Origin: JBNKHG01 sp050290225
Lineage (GTDB): Bacteria > Pseudomonadota > Gammaproteobacteria > Pseudomonadales > Cellvibrionaceae
Direction of reading: 5' to 3'
Length of the DNA stretch: 64,000 bases
Assembly (NCBI GenBank): GCA_050290225.1
Contig: JBNKHG010000016.1
Span: forward strand, 14,572-78,571
Below the pieces are notes generated by a model. It saw nothing but the letters and a program-made list of their open reading frames with translations, ran no database searches and had not been told where the DNA came from. This document shows, in pieces, positions 1 through 7,333 of this stretch. The stretch's first letter is position 1. Each line of letters begins with the position of its first letter. Both the position numbers and the translations under genes were made by a program.

Positions 1-539
1 CACGCCAGGTCGAACAGCTCAAATCCCGGCAATCCCTGTTGGCGGATCATCCCATCCACCACCAGGTTGGTACTGGTTCCGATCAGGGTGCAGGTTCCCC
101 CCAGAATGGAGATATAACTAAGGGGGAGAAGCAGTTGGGAGGGTTGAAACAGGCTGCGTTTACACCAGTTCTGTACCGCCGACGTAAACATGGCCACCAC
201 AGGGCTGTTGTTCACAAAAGCGCTCAAGGCCGCCGCCGGCAGCAACAGCTGGAACTGGGCCATGCGGGAATTGCCGGGCCGGCCAAGGACCCAGCGGCTC
301 AACCAGTCCACCGCCCCGGTCTCGCGCAGACCGCCGACCACCGCGTAGAGCACGGCAATGGTAATCAGGCCCTGATTGCTAAAGCCTGCCAGGGCTTCTA
401 CGGGGGTGAGAATCCCCAGAATCAATAGTAATCCCAGAACGGCCATCAGTATGGCATCGGCGGAAAAGCGGTTAGAGGCCAGTAAAACCAGGGTGGCCGG
501 TAGCAGCAAAAGGACTACAAGGAAGTCGAATGGCGGCAA
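1..539 (-). CDS. SLC13-family permease, N-terminal part (runs off the left edge)
   Basis: The reverse strand reads continuously from a TTG at 539 to the window edge, about 179 residues. The protein opens with a hydrophobic segment (LPPFDFLVVLLLLPATLVLL), then a second helix near residues 30-50, then FVNNSPVVAMF and GTCTLIGTSTNLVV. These two are the helical-hairpin signatures of the DASS/SLC13 divalent anion-sodium symporter family. Family members of this branch often carry TrkA-C domains further on, but that part is outside the window. The start was placed at TTG because AGGAG lies 7 bases upstream and no in-frame ATG precedes it. The substrate (sulfate, dicarboxylate or other) cannot be told. 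Family is fairly certain; exact function is open. Confidence 0.8.
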   Translation of the reverse strand, partial: MPPFDFLVVLLLLPATLVLLASNRFSADAILMAVLGLLLILGILTPVEALAGFSNQGLITIAVLYAVVGGLRETGAVDWLSRWVLGRPGNSRMAQFQLLLPAAALSAFVNNSPVVAMFTSAVQNWCKRSLFQPSQLLLPLSYISILGGTCTLIGTSTNLVVDGMIRQQGLPGFELFDLA

Positions 540-667
540 TGAAGGGCTCCTGTTGCCTTTATTGTTTCCTGAAATTGGGAAGCATTCTAGCAGAGGGATT
601 CAGCCGGGGTAACTGACCCTCTCAACAGATGAACAATTAACTGCCGATATAGACCTATATCATTGTA

Positions 668-690
668 TTTTCGCCCAATATGGGCAAAAT
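668..690. promoter_or_regulatory. Inverted repeat, probable operator of the phd-parE operon
   Basis: GCCCA (673-677) and TGGGC (681-685) form an inverted repeat around ATA, extended by TTT/AAA on the outside after one mismatch. It lies about 40 bases upstream of the Phd-type antitoxin gene. Phd/YefM antitoxins usually bind such palindromes to repress their own operon. The operator role is inferred from position. Confidence 0.45.
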
Positions 691-726
691 AGGCGAAACA
701 GACAATTTATCAGCGGACAAGAGACA

Positions 727-996
727 ATGCGGACAGTATCAGCCAACGAGGCCAAGGCGCGCTTTGGTCAGCTTTTAGACACTGCCAGAAGAGAGCCAGT
801 CACCATAGAAAAGCATGGTCGACCGGTAGCAGTAATGATTTCAAAAGAAGATTACGATGCTATCGAAGCAATCAAGCTGGCGCGACTACGCGAACAGGTT
901 CAAGCCGGAATAGAATCCAGCCGACTTGGTAGATCCATCGAAATTAGCGAAGACCAACTGGATGATTTCGTTAACCGCCTGATGGAGACCAAATAA
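727..996 (+). CDS. Phd/YefM-family antitoxin
   Basis: An 89-residue protein of the Phd/YefM type. The N-terminal part (SANEAKARFGQLLDTARRE, then VTIEKHGRPVAVMISKEDY) is the typical DNA-binding fold of these antitoxins. The C-terminal third is charged and presumably wraps the toxin. The ATG has AAGAG a few bases upstream. The gene is followed after 23 bases by a ParE-like toxin, giving the usual antitoxin-first type II operon. It should neutralise that toxin and repress the operon, possibly through the inverted repeat at 673-685. Family is clear from sequence; partner is inferred from adjacency. Confidence 0.88.
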   Translation: MRTVSANEAKARFGQLLDTARREPVTIEKHGRPVAVMISKEDYDAIEAIKLARLREQVQAGIESSRLGRSIEISEDQLDDFVNRLMETK

Positions 997-1019
997 ATTA
1001 CAGCGCCAAGGAAGGACGC

Positions 1020-1307
1020 ATGAAACTAAAGTTCACACAGCTGGCCATCGACGATCTCAAGGACATCGGACAATATAGCAGCCAAAATTGGGGGCCAACC
1101 AAAGCCAACAACTACAGACAAGCCCTATCCAACAGAATTCGCTGGATACTGACCAATAAACCGCTTTGGCAGAGCAGACCTGAAATGGGCGATGGTATTT
1201 ATTCGGCCAGTGAACAATCCCATATCATCGTGTTCTGGGAGTACAGAGAGGGCGTTGAAATCCTTCGCATTCTGCATAGACGGATGGATGTTAAGAGCCA
1301 TCTTTAA
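1020..1307 (+). CDS. ParE/RelE-superfamily toxin
   Basis: A 95-residue protein beginning MKLKFTQLAIDDLKDIGQY, the standard opening of ParE-like toxins. It continues with a middle basic helix and ends in IIVFWEYREGVEILRILHRRMD, the C-terminal beta strands of the fold. ParE members poison DNA gyrase and RelE members cleave mRNA; this branch looks closer to ParE, but the target cannot be decided by reading. It is the second gene of an operon with the Phd-type antitoxin. A hairpin shared with tRNA-Val closes the operon. Confidence 0.85.
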   Translation: MKLKFTQLAIDDLKDIGQYSSQNWGPTKANNYRQALSNRIRWILTNKPLWQSRPEMGDGIYSASEQSHIIVFWEYREGVEILRILHRRMDVKSHL

Positions 1308-1351
1308 TAAACAGAAAGGGCGCTTCTCACCCACCCGAACCTGCCAAATAA

Positions 1352-1382
1352 AAAAGGCCCACCCTAATCGGGTGAGCCTTTT
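1352..1382. terminator. Bidirectional terminator between parE-like gene and tRNA-Val
   Basis: A 12-bp stem with one mismatch and a 5-base loop is flanked by A-run and T-run, so it can work on both strands. It closes the tRNA-Val transcript on the minus strand (T-run at 1347-1356 read in reverse) and probably the toxin operon on the plus strand. Confidence 0.8.
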
Positions 1383-1387
1383 GTATT

Positions 1388-1464
<77 letters not shown>

Positions 1465-1497
1465 GGCGCGACAGCGCATTTGCTGTCGAGGGCGCGA

Positions 1498-1526
1498 ACT
1501 TTAGCAGCAACCTCCGCCGGAGACAA
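1498..1526 (-). promoter_or_regulatory. Promoter of tRNA-Val
   Basis: On the minus strand TTGTCT (1526-1521) and TAAAGT (1503-1498) are separated by 17 bases and lie about 35 bases upstream of the tRNA 5' end. The spacing and sequence fit a sigma-70 promoter. Confidence 0.6.
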
Positions 1527-1576
1527 CCCCCCATTCGCTTCTTCACTACTCGAGGCTCGATTTGCATCTTTGACGA

Positions 1577-1598
1577 TAATCTAATACTTTCTAGATTA
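1577..1598. promoter_or_regulatory. Inverted repeat upstream of the DUF4258/YgiT pair
   Basis: TAATCTA (1577-1583) and TAGATTA (1592-1598) form a perfect 7-bp inverted repeat with an 8-base spacer. It overlaps a possible promoter (TTGACG at 1569-1574 and TAGATT at 1592-1597 with 17 bases between). It may be the operator of the downstream toxin-antitoxin pair, but it lies about 100 bases before the first start codon. Confidence 0.35.
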
Positions 1599-1697
1599 AG
1601 AAATCACCAATATTTGGGCAACCCATCCCATTGAGATACCAGCTCTGTCAATAGCACCTCACACCGTTACAACCCGGACCCGGACGGTAATTTTTTA

Positions 1698-2000
1698 ATG
1701 AAGGATCAAGTGATCAATAGCGCGAGGAAGAAAATACTCTTTCTCCCGCATGCAGTGGCCCAAATGTCCCGGCCTGACAGAATGATTTCGACAACGGATG
1801 TTCGAGAAACGGTGTTTGACGGACATGTTATTGAAGAGTATAGAGACGACCCAAGAGGAAAAAGTTGCTTGGTGCTCCATAGACCGAGTGGCCGGGCTGT
1901 GCATGTCGTGTGTGCACCCAAAGAAGATTATCTGGCGATCATTACTGCGTACATTCCCAATCCATCTCAGTGGGACAGCACGCTAAGCAAGAGGGTTTAA
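1698..2000 (+). CDS. DUF4258-family protein, putative toxin
   Basis: A 100-residue protein matching the DUF4258 pattern, a RelE-like fold seen next to zinc-finger antitoxins. It shows ILFLPHAVAQM near the N terminus, a central VIEEYRDDPRG, then VHVVCAPKEDYLAIITAYIP and a final PSQWD. The start is the only reasonable ATG, though no good ribosome binding site precedes it. The next gene begins 2 bases after the stop and encodes a YgiT-type zinc finger, as is common for this family. A toxin role is inferred from that pairing and not from a recognised active site. Confidence 0.75.
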   Translation: MKDQVINSARKKILFLPHAVAQMSRPDRMISTTDVRETVFDGHVIEEYRDDPRGKSCLVLHRPSGRAVHVVCAPKEDYLAIITAYIPNPSQWDSTLSKRV

Positions 2001-2002
2001 CA

Positions 2003-2215
2003 GTGGAATGCTTACATTGTAAAGGCAAAATGGAAAAATCTTCGGCCCCGTTCAGCGTCGATCGAAAAGGCTACCATATCTCGTGGGACTCCATCCCTGC
2101 CTGGGTTTGCAGTCAGTGTGGAGAACCCTATTTTGAAGAGGAACAGGTTGAACATATCCAGGCTGCTCTAATGAAGGTAGATGAAGAAACCCTGACTCTC
2201 TCTAAATCAGCCTGA
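2003..2215 (+). CDS. YgiT/MqsA-type zinc-finger antitoxin
   Basis: A 70-residue protein with two CXXC pairs (CLHC near the N terminus and CSQC near residue 36), spaced as in the MqsA/YgiT zinc-binding domain. The C-terminal helix-turn-helix of full-length MqsA is absent, so this is the short form normally paired with DUF4258 or MqsR-like proteins. The start was chosen as GTG at 2003: AGAGGG lies about 8 bases upstream, and the gene then follows the DUF4258 stop by 2 bases. A longer reading frame further upstream would overlap the previous gene and lacks homology. Confidence 0.8.
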   Translation: MECLHCKGKMEKSSAPFSVDRKGYHISWDSIPAWVCSQCGEPYFEEEQVEHIQAALMKVDEETLTLSKSA

Positions 2216-2234
2216 CAAATACTATTCTCAGGTG

Positions 2235-2271
2235 TGGCTGCCAGAACCCTTGTGCTGAAGGAAGAAACCCC
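2235..2271 (+). pseudogene. 37-bp relic of the wbpV-like epimerase gene
   Basis: These 37 bases match 3460-3496 inside the intact wbpV-like gene at 31 positions, in the same orientation and reading frame. The encoded AARTLVLKEET corresponds to AARTHVLKEET of WbpV. It lies directly in front of the HigA gene. It looks like what is left of an earlier copy or end of wbpV after toxin-antitoxin genes entered or rearranged here. Confidence 0.7.
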
Positions 2272-2281
2272 AAACACGCCT

Positions 2282-2548
2282 ATGCACAACCCTCCTCACC
2301 CAGGACGACTGCTAAAAATACAGCTGATCGAAGACGAAGACGGCAACACGATCAACAGCGTTGCCGAGGCCGCCAAAAAGCTGGGATGCCACCGCAACAC
2401 ATTGAACCGCGTGCTGAACGGCAGTGCGTCCATCTCGCCGCAAATGGCACTGCAAATCGAAGAAGCGAGCGGTAGCAGCGCCGAATTCTGGCTTAAACTG
2501 CAGATGGATTTCGATCTCTTCCAATTGCGTCACCCTCGAGTGGCATAA
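2282..2548 (+). CDS. HigA-type Xre antitoxin, apparently without its toxin
   Basis: An 88-residue Xre protein of the HigA addiction-module type. It has MHNPPHPGRLLK at the N terminus, then a helix-turn-helix (SVAEAAKKLGCHRNTLNRVLNG) and ALQIEEASGSSAEFWLKLQ, a hallmark of HigA. The start was placed at ATG 2282, where family proteins begin; the open frame upstream encodes the wbpV relic. HigB toxins normally lie just upstream, but here the upstream gene is the YgiT-type protein and no HigB is present. It is therefore an orphan antitoxin or a remnant of a module. Confidence 0.85.
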   Translation: MHNPPHPGRLLKIQLIEDEDGNTINSVAEAAKKLGCHRNTLNRVLNGSASISPQMALQIEEASGSSAEFWLKLQMDFDLFQLRHPRVA

Positions 2549-2626
2549 GACCCAAGGGTATTTCCCCGCCCAGCTCTAATTTTGCCCCCTTTTCCCCATA
2601 ATCTAATTATTTTACTTATATTTGAG

Positions 2627-2654
2627 TTTACATACTAATCAACAATCTTATAAT
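2627..2654 (+). promoter_or_regulatory. Promoter of relE-xre, predicting a leaderless transcript
   Basis: TTTACA (2627-2632) and a perfect TATAAT (2649-2654) are separated by 16 bases. Transcription would begin near 2661, which is the first base of the RelE start codon. No ribosome binding site of usual spacing precedes that ATG. Confidence 0.6.
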
Positions 2655-2660
2655 AAAGGC

Positions 2661-2915
2661 ATGAACGAGATCATCTGGACAAGGAAAGCAGTCCGCCAAG
2701 TACTCAAGCTACAGCCGAAGGATCGCAAAACGATCTATAGCAAAGTGAATGAACTGGTTTATTTCCCCGAAACCGCGAATGTTAAGAAGCTGAAGAATTT
2801 CAACTATGAATATCGTCTTCGAGTCGGAATTTACAGAGTATTTTTCAACTTCGATGGGGGAGTAAAAATCATCAGTATTGAAGAGGTTAAAAAGCGTGAT
2901 GAGCGAACATACTGA
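2661..2915 (+). CDS. RelE/ParE-family toxin
   Basis: An 84-residue basic protein (MNEIIWTRKAVRQVLKLQ at the start, YRLRVGIYRVFFNFDGGVKI near the end) with the RelE/ParE fold pattern. The YRLRVGIYRV strand is the usual RelE core. The ATG at 2661 is preferred over an upstream TTG because it fits family length and the promoter TATAAT lies at 2649-2654. The downstream antitoxin overlaps its end by 17 bases, so the order is toxin first. RelE members cut mRNA on the ribosome; the exact activity here is inferred. Confidence 0.82.
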   Translation: MNEIIWTRKAVRQVLKLQPKDRKTIYSKVNELVYFPETANVKKLKNFNYEYRLRVGIYRVFFNFDGGVKIISIEEVKKRDERTY

Positions 2916-3237
2916 AGTGCAAATAATCCGCCAGGATGGAAGACCGGCGTTTGCCGTTGTACCCTACGAGCACTGGCTGGAGGTGAGCGGACAAACTGAG
3001 GATGAGGTGCTCCTTCCCCACGAAGTCGTTGGCTATATGCTCAACGATGGGCTTTCCCTGATTGCAAGCTGGCGCAAGTACAAGGGTCTATCTCAAGCCG
3101 AACTAGGGTCCCGTATGGGTGGGCTGAGCCAATCTGCAATTGCGCAAATAGAAAACCCCGATAGCAAGCCACAACGACGCACACTGGAAAAAGTCGCCAA
3201 AGCGCTTGGCGTTGATATTGAGCAATTGAGCGAATGA
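2899..3237 (+). CDS. Antitoxin with C-terminal Xre helix-turn-helix
   Basis: A 112-residue protein. The N-terminal half (EVQIIRQDGRPAFAVVPYEHW) resembles Phd/PHD-like antitoxin strands. The C-terminal half is a helix-turn-helix (LSQAELGSRMGGLSQSAIAQ, then LEKVAKALGVDIEQL). The start was set at ATG 2899, which overlaps the RelE-like gene by 17 bases. Its own stop overlaps the start of wbpV by an ATGA, so the toxin-antitoxin pair is translationally coupled to the O-antigen genes. It should bind RelE and repress the promoter at 2627-2654. Confidence 0.82.
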   Translation: MSEHTEVQIIRQDGRPAFAVVPYEHWLEVSGQTEDEVLLPHEVVGYMLNDGLSLIASWRKYKGLSQAELGSRMGGLSQSAIAQIENPDSKPQRRTLEKVAKALGVDIEQLSE

Positions 3238-4208
3238 AATCCATGCAAGTCGGGGTTACCGGCGCCAACGGTTTTGTTGGCCAGGCACTGTGCCAGAAGC
3301 TGCTTGAAGCAGGTATTGAGCCCCTCGCCATCACCCGAAAACCGCTCTCCACCATCGAGAACCCGACTTTCGCAACCATCTCCAACACCGTTTTACCCAC
3401 ACTAACGGACGTCAACGAACTGACAAAGGTGTTAAAGGGTTGTGATGCCCTGGTGCACCTGGCAGCCAGAACCCATGTGTTAAAAGAAGAAACCGCCAAC
3501 CCGGAAACCACCCTGGCCGCATTCCGACACGCCAACGTGGGCACCACCACAGCCCTGGCTCAGGCGGCGGTTGCCGCGGGCATCAAACGGTTTGTTTATC
3601 TCAGTAGTATCAAAGTCAATGGTGAAGCCACACACGGTAAGCCCTTCACCGCGAACGCCATACCGCACCCGGAAGATGCCTATGGCGTGAGCAAGTATGA
3701 GGCCGAGCGCCAACTCGCCGAAATCGCCGACAATCATGGATTGGAATACACCATTATTCGCGCCCCGCTGATTTATGGCAGCGGTGAATACGCGGGTGCG
3801 GTCAAGGGCAATCTCGCCAATCTTCGTCAGGCCGTGGAACGGGGAATCCCCCTGCCCCTTAAGAGCATACAAAACAGACGGGATTTGGTTTCCCTCGCCA
3901 ACCTGTGCAGGCTGATAATCTGCTGCCTCGAACAACCCAAGGCGGCGGGACAGACATTTTTAGCCGCTGACGGCATCCCCCGCACCAGTGCCGACATTGT
4001 TCGTTTGGTGGCCACATCCACCCGACGCAAACCGCGACTTCTGCCCTGCCCACCCTCGTTGCTGAAAATAGCTGGCATCCTGCTGGGTAAACAAACACAA
4101 TTGCAGCGCTTGCTCGGAGACCTCGAAGTGGACAACAGTCACGCCCGCGACACCCTGGGTTGGCACCCGAAGCCCCCGGATACGCCTATCTACAAAGCAC
4201 CGATTTAA
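3234..4208 (+). CDS. wbpV: WbpV-like NAD-dependent epimerase/reductase
   Basis: A 324-residue short-chain dehydrogenase of the extended NAD-epimerase type. It has a GVTGANGFVGQAL nucleotide-binding loop near residue 7, VYLSSIKVNGE, and the catalytic Y-x3-K (YGVSKYEAERQL) near residue 150. In the WbpV branch it reduces the 4-keto group of the UDP-4-keto-6-deoxy-N-acetylhexosamine made by WbpM, giving UDP-QuiNAc or UDP-FucNAc. The next genes are wbpL and wbpM, the classic trio, which supports the assignment. It could start at 3234 (ATGA overlap) or at ATG 3243. The C terminus is slightly shorter than I expect for the family. Confidence 0.85.
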   Translation: MKSMQVGVTGANGFVGQALCQKLLEAGIEPLAITRKPLSTIENPTFATISNTVLPTLTDVNELTKVLKGCDALVHLAARTHVLKEETANPETTLAAFRHANVGTTTALAQAAVAAGIKRFVYLSSIKVNGEATHGKPFTANAIPHPEDAYGVSKYEAERQLAEIADNHGLEYTIIRAPLIYGSGEYAGAVKGNLANLRQAVERGIPLPLKSIQNRRDLVSLANLCRLIICCLEQPKAAGQTFLAADGIPRTSADIVRLVATSTRRKPRLLPCPPSLLKIAGILLGKQTQLQRLLGDLEVDNSHARDTLGWHPKPPDTPIYKAPI

Positions 4209-4218
4209 CACTTAAGGA

Positions 4219-5292
4219 ATGCACATTAACGCCATCAATATTATTGTCCCCGTTGCAGGACTGCTCACTTCAGCCCTGCTGACCTGGGGCATGCGCTGCT
4301 ACGCGCTCAAATTTGATGTCATGGATATGCCTGGCAATCGCAGCTCCCATCAAATCCCGACCCCCAGGGGAGGAGGCCTGGCAATTGTCATTAGCATGTT
4401 GGCAATCGGGGTTACCGCCGGATTCACCACGTCCATCAGCTCGCAGGCATTTTACGCATTACTGTTGCCCGGAGTCGCCATTGCCATCATCAGCTTTATC
4501 GACGATCACCAACCACTACCGAGCGGCCTGCGCTTAATCGTTCATTTTTTCGCCGCATGCTTGTCAATAGTGCTCCTGCCGAATTTGCCCGCGATCCCTG
4601 TCGGTGAATTCACGCTGGCGTCGCCCTGGATTCTTTACCCATTGCTGACCCTGTCATTGGTTTGGCTGCTAAACCTTTACAACTTTATGGACGGTATCGA
4701 CGGTATTGCCGGTGGCGAAGCCGTCTCGGTATTACTCGCAGCTGCATCCATTCTGTGGCTACATGGCGAGCGTGATTGGTCCACCTTTTTACTCTGGTGC
4801 AGCACCCCAATTGTTGGTTTTTTGTACTGGAATTGGCCGCCAGCGAAAATCTTTATGGGCGATGTGGGCAGTGCCTATCTCGGCATAACCCTGGGTATAC
4901 TGGCCCTTTTGACCAGCGCCGACACACCAATGACGTTGTGGAGTTGGTTGATTCTGCTCGCGGTATTTATCGCCGATGCCACCTGGACCTTATTGGTTAG
5001 AATGACAACGGGACAAGACTGGCACCAACCCCACCGCAGTCACGCTTATCAAAAAGTAGCGCGCCATAAAAAATCACATAGGTTTGTCAGCCTGGGAGTC
5101 ATCGCCATCAACCTGATTTGGCTTGCACCACTGGCCTGGATAGCCACAGTCAACGCTAATTATGGTTGGGCAGTGTGCGCTTTAGCCTACCTGCCTCTGT
5201 TAGGTATTTGCCGGCAACAGTCCGCCGGTCAACCAAGCACCGACAACGAAAGCTTTCCGCTTTCCCCACAAAACCCGTCAACTAAACTTTAA
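4219..5292 (+). CDS. wbpL: WbpL/WecA-type undecaprenyl-phosphate sugar-1-phosphate transferase
   Basis: A 357-residue polytopic membrane protein of the glycosyltransferase-4 (MraY/WecA) family. It shows SSHQIPTPRGGGLAI after the first helix, FIDDHQ near residue 95, the catalytic NLYNFMDGIDGIAGGE near residue 155, FMGDVGSAYLG near residue 215, and a cytoplasmic HRSHAYQK near the C terminus. These are the standard Mg-binding aspartates and the HxH-type loop. It transfers FucNAc-1-P or QuiNAc-1-P to undecaprenyl phosphate and so starts the O-antigen repeat. It lies 10 bases after wbpV. The AAGGA before the ATG touches it directly, so the exact start is uncertain. Confidence 0.9.
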   Translation: MHINAINIIVPVAGLLTSALLTWGMRCYALKFDVMDMPGNRSSHQIPTPRGGGLAIVISMLAIGVTAGFTTSISSQAFYALLLPGVAIAIISFIDDHQPLPSGLRLIVHFFAACLSIVLLPNLPAIPVGEFTLASPWILYPLLTLSLVWLLNLYNFMDGIDGIAGGEAVSVLLAAASILWLHGERDWSTFLLWCSTPIVGFLYWNWPPAKIFMGDVGSAYLGITLGILALLTSADTPMTLWSWLILLAVFIADATWTLLVRMTTGQDWHQPHRSHAYQKVARHKKSHRFVSLGVIAINLIWLAPLAWIATVNANYGWAVCALAYLPLLGICRQQSAGQPSTDNESFPLSPQNPSTKL

Positions 5293-5374
5293 CATTGCGC
5301 GTTAGGTCACTATCGGTTAAATTTGCACCTGCTAAAATGCGTCACGGAAGCAAACTATACAAACAGGTAGTTAA

Positions 5375-7309
5375 ATGCTCACAGCTTTCCTGGAAGCTCC
5401 CCGCCCTATCAAACGACTGATTTCGATAGTCTACGACTGCGTCGCAATCACCTTGTCACTCTACCTGTCCTGGGCGCTGCGAATTGGGGATTGGAGCATC
5501 ACCGCTACAGCCGCCGACTGGGCGTGCCTGCTGATTATTCTGACGGTTTCCATTACCACCTTTGTCCGCCTCGGGCTTTATCGCGCAATTTTGCGGTATA
5601 TGGCTCACCAGGCTGCCATTACGGTACTGACGGTAACAGCGGTCTCCAGCTTGACACTGGCCGCAAGCAGCTTTTTCCTCAATGCATCGATTCCGCGTTC
5701 GGTACCGATTATCTACCTCTTTACCTCGTTGTTTTTTGTCGCCGCCCCGCGCATGCTCATTCGCAACCTGGTTCAGTGGCTGCAAATCGGCAGCGGCGCC
5801 AAAGTACTGATATACGGCGCCGGGGTCAGCGGCCACCATCTCGCCGCCGCCCTGCAACACAGCAGCGACTACTGCCCCATTGCCTTTATCGACGACAACC
5901 ATAAGTTGCACGGCAGCTCCGTGCGGGGCCTGCCCGTCCTGCATCCTCAAAATATTGAGACGCTAATTAACGAGCACAATGTCGAAAAGATTTTGCTCGC
6001 CCTGGGTAACGCCTCCCGCAGCGACCGTCTTCGCATCATTCGCCACCTGGAAGAGTTCTCCATCAAAGTGCAAACCATCCCCGCGTTCACGCACTTGCTG
6101 TCTGAAGACGCACGCATCGAGGAACTGCGGGATGTACAGATTGAAGACCTGCTGGGGCGCGATCCGGTGAAACCCGATGAGGAGCTGATGTCCACCAATG
6201 TTAAAAACAAGGTGGTCATGGTCACCGGGGCCGGCGGCTCCATAGGTTCAGAGCTCTGTCGTCAAATACTGCAGTGTACCCCCAAGACCCTGATACTTTT
6301 CGAACTGAATGAATTCAATCTCTACCGGATCGAAGAGGAACTAAAAAGTCAGATCGCCGCGCAAGGGATAGAGACCGAACTCGTGCCACTATTGGGTTCC
6401 GTACAACGCCAAAATCGCGTCGAGATCGCCATGCGCAGCTTTGGTGTAGATACCGTCTACCATGCCGCCGCCTACAAACATGTCCCCCTGGTTGAACAAA
6501 ATTTGATCGAAGGGGTTCGCAATAACCTCTTTGGCACTCTGAGCTGTGCGCAAGCCGCTATCAGTACCGGGGTAAAAACCTTTGTCCTGATTTCCACGGA
6601 CAAGGCGGTTCGTCCCACCAATATTATGGGTGCCTCAAAGCGCCTGGCCGAACTGACCCTCCAATCCCTCGCCTCCACACAATTTTCCACCACCTTCTGC
6701 ATTGTACGCTTTGGCAATGTGCTCGGCTCCTCCGGCTCAGTAGTGCCGAAATTCCGTGATCAGATCAAGGCGGGCGGCCCCATAACCGTCACCCACCCTG
6801 AAATTACCCGTTACTTTATGACCATTAGCGAAGCCTCTCAGTTGGTGATTCAGGCCGGCGCCATGGCCAACGGGGGTGACGTGTTTGTTCTGGAGATGGG
6901 TGAACCGGTGAAAATTGTCGATATGGCCAAGGAGATGATCTCACTCTCCGGTCTGACCCTTAAAGACAAGCAAAACCCCAACGGGGATATCGCCATCGAG
7001 TTCACCGGCCTGCGCCCGGGTGAAAAGCTGTATGAAGAGCTACTGATCGAATACAACTGCCTGGGTACGGAGCACCCGCGGATTATGCGTGCGGAGGAAC
7101 AGGGAATCAGCTGGGCTGATATGAAAGTGCTGCTTGATAGGTTGGATGAGCATTGCCACAACTTCCGGTTTGAGGATGTACACCGGGTGGTCATGGAGTC
7201 ACCGGCTGCCTTTAAGCCTCTGCATGCGATTAATGATTTGATGTTTGTGAAGCGGAAGGAGAAGCCGCAGTTGAAAGTCATTAACACAGGCATTTTTGAA
7301 AAGGTATAA
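5375..7309 (+). CDS. wbpM: WbpM-type UDP-GlcNAc 4,6-dehydratase
   Basis: A 644-residue membrane-anchored nucleotide-sugar dehydratase. About four transmembrane helices occupy residues 15-125. A first Rossmann-like domain (VLIYGAGVSGHHL) lies near residue 145. The catalytic SDR domain starts with VMVTGAGGSIGSELCRQIL near residue 280, followed by STDKAVRPTNIMGASKRLAE near residue 410, where the Ser-Met-Lys triad of this family sits. It produces UDP-4-keto-6-deoxy-GlcNAc for WbpV. In Pseudomonas the same gene closes the O-antigen locus. It stands 82 bases after wbpL with its own leader, so a separate promoter is possible. Confidence 0.93.
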   Translation: MLTAFLEAPRPIKRLISIVYDCVAITLSLYLSWALRIGDWSITATAADWACLLIILTVSITTFVRLGLYRAILRYMAHQAAITVLTVTAVSSLTLAASSFFLNASIPRSVPIIYLFTSLFFVAAPRMLIRNLVQWLQIGSGAKVLIYGAGVSGHHLAAALQHSSDYCPIAFIDDNHKLHGSSVRGLPVLHPQNIETLINEHNVEKILLALGNASRSDRLRIIRHLEEFSIKVQTIPAFTHLLSEDARIEELRDVQIEDLLGRDPVKPDEELMSTNVKNKVVMVTGAGGSIGSELCRQILQCTPKTLILFELNEFNLYRIEEELKSQIAAQGIETELVPLLGSVQRQNRVEIAMRSFGVDTVYHAAAYKHVPLVEQNLIEGVRNNLFGTLSCAQAAISTGVKTFVLISTDKAVRPTNIMGASKRLAELTLQSLASTQFSTTFCIVRFGNVLGSSGSVVPKFRDQIKAGGPITVTHPEITRYFMTISEASQLVIQAGAMANGGDVFVLEMGEPVKIVDMAKEMISLSGLTLKDKQNPNGDIAIEFTGLRPGEKLYEELLIEYNCLGTEHPRIMRAEEQGISWADMKVLLDRLDEHCHNFRFEDVHRVVMESPAAFKPLHAINDLMFVKRKEKPQLKVINTGIFEKV

Positions 7310-7333
7310 TCGGCCTTTATTCACCTTGCCCCA

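Noticed and set aside
3234..3300. JUMPstart/ops element in front of the O-antigen genes
   Set aside because: No GGCGGTAG core was seen near wbpV, wbpM or wzm.
4140..4208. Frameshift at the wbpV C terminus
   Set aside because: The end is short for the family, but no alternative frame restores a recognisable tail, so truncation of a variable end is simpler.
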